A DNA stretch of 7,035 nt from Spirochaetales bacterium (GTDB lineage: Bacteria; Spirochaetota; Spirochaetia; DTKZ01): positions 1 through 7,035 of the forward strand of contig JAISAF010000135.1 in the NCBI GenBank assembly GCA_031266855.1, read 5' to 3'. The notes under the pieces were generated by a model. It was not told where the DNA came from. It did not search any database and saw only the letters and a program-made list of their open reading frames with translations. Made by a program: the position numbers and the translations under genes. This document shows positions 1-4,911 of this stretch, one piece after another; position 1 is the first letter of the stretch, and every line of letters starts with the position of its first letter.

Positions 1-629
1 CACGGCGCGAGCGGGTTTACTACTACAACAAGGGCCAGCCCGCCGCTTTTCAGCATCCCCGCCGAGCGGCCAATAAAGTCTTCCAGTACCGGCCGCCCCG
101 CCTTGGCCGGAACATTGGAAAGTATCAAATCCCACGCGGCCCCCGCCGGCGCGGCAAGCAGCGCTTCCGTACGCGCCTCCAGTTCCGCCCCGGCAAGCCC
201 GTTCCGCAGGCCGTTGTATTCGGTAAAAAGCCGGGCAAGCTCGTCCCGGTCCTGGGCCCTCACCGCAAGCGCTGGGACCGAAGCCGAAGCCGGGACCAAA
301 ACCGAAGCCAGCCCCGGCCCCGGCCCGGAACACCGCTCCCCGGCCGCCCCCTTTCCCGCCAGATCGCGGAGCGCGGTCCCGGCGCATATCCCGAGTACCC
401 CGCAGCCGCAGCCCGCGTCCAATACCGACAGCGTCCCCCCCTGCCGCAGCTTCCCCGGCGCCGGAAAAAGGCCCCCGTCAAGCAACCCGGAAAAAACGCG
501 CAAGAGGAAACGGGACCCCCGGTCAATACCGGCGGAACTAAAAAGCCCGTGGGAGAGGGCAAATTCATAGCGCCTCCCCCTGAATTCAAAACTAACTTCT
601 TTGGTAATATAGGGAATAACGGAAGACAA
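1..629 (-). CDS. Class I SAM-dependent methyltransferase, RsmC/MTS-like, 3' end outside window
   Basis: Probably transfers a methyl group from S-adenosylmethionine to a nucleic-acid base. The closest family I recognise is the MTS (methyltransferase small) fold of RsmC-type 16S rRNA guanine-N2 methyltransferases. The frame is open from 629 to the left edge, giving 209 residues. Visible are an N-terminal 'YEFALSHGLFSS' segment (21-32), SAM-binding motif I 'LDAGCGCGVLG' (70-80), an acidic segment 'QDRDELARL' (126-134), the catalytic-loop variant 'SNVPAKAG' (171-178) where relatives often have NPP, and a final strand 'GGLALVVVV' (196-204). Residues about 88-122 are a Gly/Ala/Pro-rich, low-complexity insertion between motif I and the next strand. 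The frame has no ATG near its beginning. TTG at 629 lies two bases after the efp stop, so the pair is probably co-transcribed and translationally coupled. The family call is fairly safe; the exact rRNA target is inferred. Confidence 0.8.
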   Translation of the reverse strand, partial: MSSVIPYITKEVSFEFRGRRYEFALSHGLFSSAGIDRGSRFLLRVFSGLLDGGLFPAPGKLRQGGTLSVLDAGCGCGVLGICAGTALRDLAGKGAAGERCSGPGPGLASVLVPASASVPALAVRAQDRDELARLFTEYNGLRNGLAGAELEARTEALLAAPAGAAWDLILSNVPAKAGRPVLEDFIGRSAGMLKSGGLALVVVVNPLAP

Positions 630-631
630 GT

Positions 632-1195
632 TTAGCTGTTCACCCGCTCCACATACTCGTTGGAATCGGTGTTGACAAGAATCCTCTCGTCCTGCTTGAT
701 AAAAAGGGGCACCCGGACGGTAAGCCCTGTTTCAGTTACAATAGGCTTGGTCGCGCCCGAAACAGTATCGCCTTTAACATAGTTCTCGCTCTCCGCCACA
801 GTAAAAACCATCTTGGTAGGAATCTTAATATCTATTACACTGCCTTCCCAAATAGTAAGCTCGTATATTTCGCCTTCTTTAAGGTAGTACTTTTTCTCTT
901 CCATTTCGGCAATAGGCACTTCGAATTGGTCAAAGCTGTCGTTGTCCATAAAATGAAAATGGTCCTGATCAGAATACTGAAACTGGCAGCTATGCATATC
1001 CACCACCGCGTCTTCAACTTCCTGCTGGGTCGGGATAGTCATAGTCAGCACCGAGCCGTCCTTGATACTCTTCATCTTAATCCGGGCAATGGCGGTCCCC
1101 TTTCCGGGGTTATGAAATTCCCGCTCCACCACCAGATAGGGCTGCCCTTTCTGGAGCAGGCAGCTTCCTTTGGCAATATCTCCGCCTCTAATCAT
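632..1195 (-). CDS. efp: Translation elongation factor P
   Basis: EF-P binds between the P and E sites of the ribosome and relieves stalling at consecutive prolines. The 187-residue product has the normal family length. An N-terminal KOW-like domain (about 1-62) carries the 'NPGKGTA' loop (29-35). Lys32 is the equivalent of E. coli Lys34, the residue that carries the beta-lysyl modification there. A central OB domain (about 66-128) and the C-terminal OB domain (about 130-187, with 'GDTVSGATKPIVTETG') follow. The ATG at 1195 is preceded by a purine-rich GAGGAAG ribosome site about 2-8 bases upstream. A promoter and a leader hairpin lie further upstream (1226-1287). The methyltransferase follows with a two-base gap. 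Whether Lys32 is modified here cannot be told, since no epmA/epmB-like genes are in the window. Confidence 0.97.
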   Translation of the reverse strand: MIRGGDIAKGSCLLQKGQPYLVVEREFHNPGKGTAIARIKMKSIKDGSVLTMTIPTQQEVEDAVVDMHSCQFQYSDQDHFHFMDNDSFDQFEVPIAEMEEKKYYLKEGEIYELTIWEGSVIDIKIPTKMVFTVAESENYVKGDTVSGATKPIVTETGLTVRVPLFIKQDERILVNTDSNEYVERVNS

Positions 1196-1225
1196 AGCTT
1201 CCTCGCTTCCGTATATAGGTTTTAA

Positions 1226-1239
1226 GGGCGAAAACGCCC
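1226..1239 (-). promoter_or_regulatory. Leader hairpin of efp mRNA
   Basis: On the minus strand GGGCG-TTTT-CGCCC forms a perfect five-pair stem with a four-base loop, flanked by T-rich and A-rich runs. It sits between the predicted transcription start (near 1252) and the efp ATG at 1195. It could be an mRNA stabiliser or a weak attenuator. No aptamer is recognisable. Confidence 0.45.
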
Positions 1240-1258
1240 AAAAATCGTCTTTACTTAC

Positions 1259-1287
1259 AGTATACCGGATTAAAAAATTTTAGTGAA
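1259..1287 (-). promoter_or_regulatory. Sigma-70-type promoter of efp
   Basis: Read on the minus strand, TTCACT (1287-1282) and TATACT (1264-1259) are separated by exactly 17 bases. The -10 box matches the consensus in five of six positions and the -35 box in four of six. The expected start is near 1252, about 57 bases before the efp start codon. Confidence 0.6.
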
Positions 1288-1372
1288 GGGGTTAAGCGGC
1301 AAAGCCCGCGATTTCACGTTTTAGTCCGGAATTTGGGCGCGCCCTTCGGGCCCATTGCGCAATTATAGGGAA

Positions 1373-1522
1373 TTAAAGAAAAAAAATCACCACGAAGTCA
1401 AATCGAACCAGAGGTTCGGTCGAATAAGTAAGCATTTCAGCCTTCCTTCTTTCTACTTCTTTGACGTATTCGACTTTGCGGTAAAATTCCAAGGCATATT
1501 TTTTAGCCCAATCTACCAGCAA
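1373..1522 (-). pseudogene. Probable gene remnant, 49 codons, unknown family
   Basis: A short minus-strand frame runs from a TTG directly after an in-frame TAG (1525-1523) to a TAA at 1375-1373. Its translation looks protein-like: an amphipathic, charged helix ('WAKKYALEFYRKVEY' then 'VKEVERRKAEML') is followed by 'TYSTEPLVRFDFVVIFFL'. No ribosome site precedes it and the region lacks a full-length gene. I read it as the decayed C-terminal part of a former gene, or of a mobile-element or nuclease protein. I do not recognise the family. Chance resemblance is possible because the stretch is short. Confidence 0.3.
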
Positions 1523-1533
1523 CTATTCAGTCG

Positions 1534-1549
1534 GGGGGCTAAAGCCCCC
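1534..1549. repeat. GC-rich palindromic hairpin
   Basis: GGGGGCT-AA-AGCCCCC can pair over seven base pairs, the innermost pair being sterically marginal. It lies just upstream (minus-strand sense) of the gene remnant and eight bases from the next hairpin. No T-run follows on either strand, so it is not a standard intrinsic terminator. Confidence 0.6.
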
Positions 1550-1556
1550 ACTCCGC

Positions 1557-1579
1557 AAAAAGTCTTGTCAAGACTTTTT
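1557..1579. terminator. Bidirectional hairpin, possible intrinsic terminator
   Basis: AAAAAGTCT-TGTCA-AGACTTTTT is a perfect nine-pair stem with a five-base loop. The A- and T-runs give a terminator-like shape on both strands. The stem core is AT-rich, so termination strength may be modest. Confidence 0.4.
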
Positions 1580-1615
1580 GCCATATCCGGTTGAACGAGG
1601 GGATCTGGACTCTCC

Positions 1616-1645
1616 GCTCGAAAAAAACTACCATTTTTTTCGAGC
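1616..1645. terminator. 12-pair hairpin, possible bidirectional terminator
   Basis: GCTCGAAAAAAA, loop CTACCA, then TTTTTTTCGAGC make a perfect twelve-pair stem. The seven-T run lies inside the stem on both strands, which resembles a bidirectional terminator but lacks a separate unpaired T-tail. It lies in the gene-free stretch between divergently oriented genes, where no terminator is obviously needed. It may instead be part of a decayed element. Confidence 0.4.
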
Positions 1646-1711
1646 TGCCCCCGCTTGGCAATTACTGGCGGGTGCAGGCTAAATAGTTACACGGAATTTT
1701 TTTGATTGGAA

Positions 1712-1802
1712 GGCGGGGTCCATACCCCGGAGCTTGCTCCGGAAAATTTACAACACTTAGAAAGGTTGTAAACCGATCTTTGAATTGGGGTATGGCCCCG
1801 CC
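1712..1802. repeat. Nested inverted-repeat element with three-way-junction fold
   Basis: The outer arms 1712-1728 (GGCGGGGTCCATACCCC) and 1787-1802 (GGGGTATGGCCCCGCC) are complementary over 16 pairs with one bulged T at 1719. Inside are two further perfect hairpins: CCGGAGC-TT-GCTCCGG (1727-1742, sharing two C with the outer arm) and TTTACAAC / GTTGTAAA (1747-1754 with 1765-1772, ten-base loop). The whole can fold as a three-way junction. Candidates are a REP/MITE-like dispersed repeat or a small structured RNA. No coding frame explains it. Confidence 0.65.
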
Positions 1803-1826
1803 AATATAATAAATTTCCTATCCAAC

Positions 1827-1859
1827 GAAGATACCCAGGAGCTTGCTCCTGGGTTCTTC
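1827..1859. repeat. Second copy of the GGAGCTTGCTCC hairpin
   Basis: ACCCAGGAGC-TT-GCTCCTGGGT (1833-1854) is a perfect ten-pair stem. It is extended by GAAGA/TCTTC across a single bulged T (1832), for fifteen pairs in total. It shares ATACCC-x-GGAGCTTGCTCC with the hairpin at 1727-1742 but has an A-T pair where that copy has C-G. It ends two bases before the -35 box of the next promoter, so it may end readthrough or belong to a dispersed repeat family. Confidence 0.6.
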
Positions 1860-1860
1860 A

Positions 1861-1889
1861 TTGTCATCTGGTGACAGACCCGTTATAAT
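1861..1889 (+). promoter_or_regulatory. Near-consensus promoter with overlapping dyad
   Basis: TTGTCA (1861-1866) and TATAAT (1884-1889) are separated by 17 bases, an almost ideal sigma-70 pattern. The dyad TGTCA-TCTGG-TGACA (1862-1876) covers the -35 box and part of the spacer, the usual place for a repressor operator. The promoter serves the gene that begins at 1913. Confidence 0.75.
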
Positions 1890-1912
1890 ATATTCGGAAA
1901 AGGGGGCGGAAG

Positions 1913-2845
1913 ATGGCTGCGGAAATGGCCGAATCCCCGGTAAACCTGACCGCCTTTAAGCGGCATGTCCCAACGGATTCGGAAACCGCCGGCGGCCTCA
2001 CGGATGCCGCGGTTATAACCAGGGTCATGGATTTTCCGCCGTCCGAACGCGGCCCGCGAGAACGCCTGGAATCCCTTATGTCCGGCTGGAAGCGCGGGCT
2101 TTCAAAAAGCATGGTCCCTTACCGGGAAGACGGCAGGACCTATCCCGGCAGTGAATATTTTTGCGCCGACGGCTTTTTCCCCTGGTATTTTTCGCAAAGC
2201 CCAAAAATTCTGTTTGTGGGCCGGGAGACCGTGCAAATGTCCGGGGGCGATTATATAGCGGACTGCCTCGTCGCTTACCGGCAAAACAGCGTAGCCGGAG
2301 TCACGGTAAACCGCCATGCCTTCCACAGCCGCATGATGTATCTGGCCTACGGGATAACCCACGGCTGCGGTATCGCCTGCGAAGATTTGCCCCGGGCAGG
2401 CGATATAGCCGCGGCATTCGGGACGCGGGAGGGGATCAGTTTTGCCTTTATGGAACTGTCCAAGTATTCAAACGACAACGAAGACGCCAACAGCCGCCGG
2501 GACAAAGGACTTATGGAGCGTTTCCTGCGGGATTCTCTTTCCGCCGGGCGCAATTTTTTCAGGGAAGAACTTGAACTTCTTGACCCGGATATAATCATCA
2601 CGATGAACCTGTGGGAATGCGGCGTTGACAACGCGCTGATAGAGGCGGCCCTGGGCAAAGTCACCCTGGAAGACGGAAAAACCTGGCAGCCCCATGCCAC
2701 GGTAAACCGTATCGTCATAAACGGCAGGCGGGTTTTGCTTATCGACCTGAACCACTTTTCCAGCCGGAAAAGTACAAAAGAATGTTTTTACAACCCGGTA
2801 ATGGGAATTGTGAGGGGAGAGGGAATCCCGGACCAGCCGCAATGA
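1913..2845 (+). CDS. Uracil-DNA-glycosylase-like fold protein, uncharacterised
   Basis: A 310-residue protein with the spacing of motifs seen in the uracil-DNA glycosylase superfamily. These are a first beta strand 'PKILFVGRE' (97-105), 'FAFMELSKYSN' (177-187) where UDG-like proteins have their N/L-N-K region, a 'LLDPDIIITMN' strand (222-232), and a C-terminal 'VLLIDLNHFSSR' (274-285) in the place of the family's HPS-type loop. The first 90 residues are less distinctive. The catalytic Asp/Asn of classical UDGs is not identifiable by eye, so glycosylase activity is uncertain; it may be a nucleic-acid-binding homologue. The ATG at 1913 has an AGGGGGCGG ribosome site nearby; an in-frame ATG at 1925 is an alternative. 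The gene stands alone behind its own promoter. Confidence 0.75.
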   Translation: MAAEMAESPVNLTAFKRHVPTDSETAGGLTDAAVITRVMDFPPSERGPRERLESLMSGWKRGLSKSMVPYREDGRTYPGSEYFCADGFFPWYFSQSPKILFVGRETVQMSGGDYIADCLVAYRQNSVAGVTVNRHAFHSRMMYLAYGITHGCGIACEDLPRAGDIAAAFGTREGISFAFMELSKYSNDNEDANSRRDKGLMERFLRDSLSAGRNFFREELELLDPDIIITMNLWECGVDNALIEAALGKVTLEDGKTWQPHATVNRIVINGRRVLLIDLNHFSSRKSTKECFYNPVMGIVRGEGIPDQPQ

Positions 2846-2860
2846 TCCCGCGCAAGGGAT
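2845..2860. repeat. Small hairpin after the UDG-like gene
   Basis: ATCCC-GCGCAA-GGGAT pairs over five bases immediately after the stop codon. It has no T-tail, so it is at best a weak or Rho-assisted 3' end. Confidence 0.3.
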
Positions 2861-2895
2861 AGAAACGGAAATCCCGCAAGCCCCCCGCCCAATGG

Positions 2896-2915
2896 CCGCA
2901 CGCGCAAGCGTGTGG
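2896..2915. repeat. GNRA-loop hairpin
   Basis: CCGCACGC-GCAA-GCGTGTGG pairs over eight positions (one G-T) around a GCAA tetraloop, a stable RNA loop type. It is the strongest hairpin close to the 3' end of the UDG-like gene and could stabilise that mRNA's end. No U-tract follows. Confidence 0.45.
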
Positions 2916-2963
2916 ACGGACAAATGTGGTACGGCGCAGCGCCGGCAAATGCTGCTGTCTGTC

Positions 2964-2992
2964 AAAAAAGCGGCGCGGTTTTAGCCGCGCCG
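2964..2992 (-). terminator. Intrinsic terminator of the XRE regulator transcript
   Basis: On the minus strand, CGGCGCGG-CTAAAA-CCGCGCCG is a perfect eight-pair GC stem, followed after one C by TTTTTT. This is a textbook Rho-independent terminator for leftward transcription. The only leftward gene upstream of it is the regulator ending at 3184, about 190 bases away. Confidence 0.75.
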
Positions 2993-3033
2993 GCGCGCGC
3001 CAGGGGGCTGAGGAATTGGAGCGGATAGCCCGG

Positions 3034-3052
3034 TTTTTTGCGGAGCAAAAAA
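3034..3052. repeat. T/A-rich hairpin
   Basis: TTTTTTGC-GGA-GCAAAAAA forms an eight-pair stem with a three-base loop. It lies between the regulator's stop and its strong terminator. The AT-rich stem suggests little terminator strength on its own. Confidence 0.35.
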
Positions 3053-3133
3053 TGCGCCCAAAAGAAACTCGAAATTCGGCATGGTAAATATTCTTTAGGT
3101 ATGAAAGAATTTTTTTCAATTATATTCCCGCCT

Positions 3134-3150
3134 CTATCAGTAGGTGATAG
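3134..3150. promoter_or_regulatory. Operator-like dyad CTATCA-N5-TGATAG
   Basis: CTATCA-GTAGG-TGATAG is a perfect six-base inverted repeat. Read on the minus strand, the half-site TATCACC resembles half-sites of lambdoid repressor operators. It lies 34 bases beyond the regulator's stop codon rather than at a clear promoter, so its role is unknown. It is related in form to the dyad at 1862-1876. Confidence 0.35.
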
Positions 3151-3183
3151 ACACGCTATGTTAGAATCAAATGGGCCAGGAAA

Positions 3184-3540
3184 CTATTTTTCTTCATTAT
3201 CCTGTATTTCAAGGAGGAGTTCTATTTCTTTGAGGATATAACGTCGGTATTTAAGGGACAGTTCTTTGAACAGGCCTGCCAGTTTGAGGAACATTTCATC
3301 ACCCGCGGGAACAAACATATCCCCGCTGCCTGTACGCAGCCATTGTTCGTTTACCGTAAAGAAGGAACAGATAAGCTTGACAAGCCGGTCATTGACCCTG
3401 CGCTTTTCTACCTCTACTCCGGCCAGATACCCGCCGGAAAGGGAGATAACCCGGGAAAAAGCCGCCTGGGTCATGTCCAGGGCTTCACGGACCTGTTTTA
3501 TCCGCCGGTTTATGGTTTCAGGCGCGGTTTTTTTACCCAT
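3184..3540 (-). CDS. XRE-family (phage repressor-type) HTH regulator
   Basis: A 118-residue DNA-binding regulator. The helix-turn-helix domain spans about residues 10-66. It holds 'INRRIKQVREALDMTQAAFS' (helices 1-2), then 'LSGGYLAGVEVEKRRV' (recognition helix and turn) and 'NDRLVKLICSFFTVNEQWL'. The 'VNEQWLRTGSGDMF' segment (63-76) is typical of phage-type XRE repressors. The C-terminal tail (83-118) is helical and charged and may dimerise. I chose ATG 3540, with GGAAG just upstream. An in-frame TTG at 3576 would add 12 residues but lacks a ribosome site. The gene is divergent from the operon starting at 3669, so it probably controls that operon and itself through the shared intergenic region. 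Confidence 0.88.
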   Translation of the reverse strand: MGKKTAPETINRRIKQVREALDMTQAAFSRVISLSGGYLAGVEVEKRRVNDRLVKLICSFFTVNEQWLRTGSGDMFVPAGDEMFLKLAGLFKELSLKYRRYILKEIELLLEIQDNEEK

Positions 3541-3595
3541 ATCTTCCAAAATAGCAAATAAGGGCTGTTCTTTCAAGCGGGTTTTTGAAAACTGC

Positions 3596-3624
3596 TTGAT
3601 GAAATTGCTATATCATCGTATAAT
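3596..3624 (+). promoter_or_regulatory. Promoter of the accessory operon, with inverted repeat
   Basis: TTGATG (3596-3601) and TATAAT (3619-3624) are exactly 17 bases apart. The inverted repeat GATGA-N10-TCATC (3598-3617) spans the -35 box and most of the spacer, so a bound repressor would block polymerase. The divergent XRE regulator is the obvious candidate to bind here. A leftward promoter for the regulator must also lie in 3541-3668, but I cannot assign its boxes with confidence. Confidence 0.7.
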
Positions 3625-3668
3625 AATGACCTGGCAAGTTTTATAGAAATATGAAGGGGGGTGTTTTA

Positions 3669-3833
3669 ATGACGGAAGAAGCCGAATGTGCAAAGCTGTA
3701 TGCCCTCTTTAGACAATTATCCGACCCGCAAAAACGGGAAATCCTTAAAAAAGCAGAAATTCTGGCAGCCGCCAAGGTTCGGGACGCGCCGGAAGAAGAG
3801 CAGGAACGGCGGGCAGAGGGAAAGCCGGAATAG
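3669..3833 (+). CDS. Small helical protein, 54 residues, unknown function
   Basis: First gene of the divergent operon. The ATG at 3669 follows an AAGGGGGG ribosome site at a good distance. An upstream in-frame ATG at 3651 would put that site inside the gene, so it is unlikely. The protein is probably all-helical and highly charged: 'AKLYALFRQLSDPQKREILKKAEILA' (residues about 7-32) resembles the short helix-loop-helix proteins often found next to XRE repressors in phage-like regions. The tail is rich in Glu/Arg. No catalytic motif is visible. It could be a regulator partner or an antitoxin-like protein; this is a guess from position and size. Confidence 0.65.
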   Translation: MTEEAECAKLYALFRQLSDPQKREILKKAEILAAAKVRDAPEEEQERRAEGKPE

Positions 3834-3870
3834 CGGCCTGGACGTTTTTTAAGAAGAAAAGGAAGCTTGT

Positions 3871-4098
3871 ATGGGAACCTGGAAATGTACAAAGTGCGGC
3901 TCCTCCACCTGGAGCAACAACAAACCGCTTATAGGAAGCTGCCCCAGGGGCGGCGGACACCGCTGGGCAGCTTACGACAGCAACAAGGTCGTTGTCTGGC
4001 GTTGCGGCAAATGCGGCAATTCGATCACATCGGCAAACAGACCCATGGATCGGCCCTGTTCCCGGGGCGGCAGGTGCAGTTGGCGGAAACAAGGTTAG
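3871..4098 (+). CDS. Tandem zinc-ribbon protein, 75 residues
   Basis: The protein consists of two copies of one zinc-binding unit with a period of 39 residues. Unit 1 is 'WKCTKCG' with Cys6, Cys9, Cys24 and His30. Unit 2 is 'WRCGKCG' with Cys45, Cys48, Cys63 and Cys69. The pattern is C-x2-C-x14-C-x5-[H/C] in both, so each can hold one zinc ion. Flanking Trp residues (4, 43) and the 'CPRGGGHRW' / 'CSRGGRCSW' matches support an internal duplication. An AAGGAAG ribosome site precedes the ATG. The gene lies 37 bases after the small helical gene and 10 bases before the LRAT-like gene. It may bind nucleic acid or protein partners; no specific family is recognised. Confidence 0.8.
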   Translation: MGTWKCTKCGSSTWSNNKPLIGSCPRGGGHRWAAYDSNKVVVWRCGKCGNSITSANRPMDRPCSRGGRCSWRKQG

Positions 4099-4108
4099 GG
4101 GGTTCCTG

Positions 4109-4567
4109 ATGGGCAGCTTTCTTCGCAAAGGAGACGTCATATACGCGGACCGCGGCCTTTACAGGCACTACGGAATTTACAATAATGCCGGGAGCGTGAT
4201 ACACTTTTCCCCGGACAAAGGGGCGGAAATAAACCCGGAAAACGCCTATATCCGGGAAACTACCCTGGCTGAGTTTTTAAAAGGCGGCGAACCGCGTGTT
4301 GACAAGACAGTCCGCGCGGTTTTCCCGCCGGACGAGGTTGTCCGCCGCGCTCAATGCCTGGCCGGATCAAGCCGGGGCGACTACAACTTTGTGTTTTACA
4401 ACTGCGAGCATTTTACCCACTGGTGCGCCACCGGGGAACTGGAATCGAAACAGGTAAAGAAGGGCGCGATTATCGCGGGGGCCATTGCTGTAACGACTGT
4501 AGCGGCGGTTGTTGTGGGGAAGGCGATAGCGGACAAGGGGAAGAAGGATAAAGGCGAAAGCACATGA
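4109..4567 (+). CDS. LRAT-like (NlpC/P60 superfamily) enzyme with C-terminal membrane helix
   Basis: A 152-residue permuted papain-fold protein of the lecithin:retinol acyltransferase type. Known relatives act as acyltransferases or phospholipases through a Cys-His-His site. All three residues are in register: His20 in 'YRHYGIY', His32 in 'SVIHF' (12 apart, as in LRAT and the HRASLS proteins), and the nucleophile Cys99 in 'NCEHFTHW'. The domain opens with 'KGDVIYADR', typical of the family. Residues 119-141 form one hydrophobic helix followed by a Lys-rich tail, which suggests membrane anchoring next to a lipid substrate. I chose ATG 4109, ten bases after the previous stop and with a TTAGGGGG site upstream. 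The same frame is open further upstream, but there it overlaps the zinc-ribbon gene. Substrate is unknown; a peptidase role is less likely. Confidence 0.88.
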   Translation: MGSFLRKGDVIYADRGLYRHYGIYNNAGSVIHFSPDKGAEINPENAYIRETTLAEFLKGGEPRVDKTVRAVFPPDEVVRRAQCLAGSSRGDYNFVFYNCEHFTHWCATGELESKQVKKGAIIAGAIAVTTVAAVVVGKAIADKGKKDKGEST

Positions 4568-4626
4568 AGAATAAAAAGTGGGTTTTTATCAAAAACCGAA
4601 ATTTTGGAAAATCCCAAAATAAATAA
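4564..4626 (+). CDS. Possible 20-codon ORF coupled to the LRAT-like gene
   Basis: An ATG overlaps the LRAT-like stop codon (ATGA) and opens a 20-codon, strongly basic frame ('KNKKWVFIKNRNF...'). The overlap would allow translational coupling. There is no other support, and two hairpins lie within it (4581-4620), so it may be only an untranslated spacer. Confidence 0.15.
   Translation: MKNKKWVFIKNRNFGKSQNK
4581..4620. repeat. Two tandem AT-rich hairpins
   Basis: GGTTTTT-ATC-AAAAACC (4581-4597) and ATTTTGG-AAAATC-CCAAAAT (4601-4620) are perfect seven-pair stems three bases apart. They lie between the LRAT-like gene and the next ribosome site. They could partly uncouple expression of the GTPase half of the operon, or mark a junction. 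There is no classic terminator tail. Confidence 0.4.
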
Positions 4627-4660
4627 GATTTGCTTGCGCTATTAAATCAAGGAGGATCTT

Positions 4661-4857
4661 GTGGGTATAAAAAAATTGCTGGAAATAGCCAATTCTCTTG
4701 GACTACAGGCAATTGCAGATAGGCTTTCTTTTTACAAGAAAGGGAGCAACAGCGGAATCAACAGGCCGGACAGGTTATTCCGGCAGTGAACCAGGAAAAA
4801 GGCATCGAAATCGAACAACTCAGACAGGAGTTGTCTATCAAAACCGCCGGCGCCTAA
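4661..4857 (+). pseudogene. Frame-disrupted small gene, N-terminal and C-terminal halves in different frames
   Basis: A very strong AAGGAGG site precedes GTG 4661. The frame gives 'GIKKLLEIANSLGLQAIADRLSF' and soon ends at TGA 4787-4789. From the T-run 4729-4733 the -1 frame reads plausible protein ('FLQEREQQRNQQAGQVIPAV', later 'EIEQLRQELS') to TAA 4855-4857. One more T in that run (six instead of five) would join both halves into a 65-residue, mainly helical, coiled-coil-like protein. Possible explanations are a real frameshift mutation, a read error in the homopolymer, or programmed -1 slippage at T-TTT. The N-terminal helix resembles stretches preceding the P-loop in dynamin-like GTPases, but no P-loop follows. 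Function unknown. Confidence 0.55.
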
Positions 4858-4911
4858 TGTGTTTAACTCAGGGCAAGTCGTTAACGGTATCTATCAAACG
4901 AGGTAAGTCCT

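Noticed and set aside
103..589. Open frames on both strands (plus 103-570, minus 260-589)
   Set aside because: They lie in other frames over the methyltransferase, have Arg/Pro/Ser/Gly-biased composition typical of GC-rich shadow frames, and show no motif.
1355..1594. Plus-strand 79-codon open frame in the spacer
   Set aside because: It runs through two palindromes, has no ribosome site, and the opposite strand gives the more protein-like reading.
1534..1859. CRISPR array
   Set aside because: The repeats are palindromes of different sequence and spacing; there are no regularly spaced identical repeats and no cas genes.
3266..3646. Plus-strand open frames opposite the XRE regulator
   Set aside because: Antisense shadows of a well-supported HTH gene; no ribosome site or recognisable domain.
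3992..4108. Upstream extension of the LRAT-like gene to an ATG at 3992
   Set aside because: It would overlap the zinc-ribbon gene by more than 100 bases, and the domain start fits ATG 4109 with its own ribosome site.
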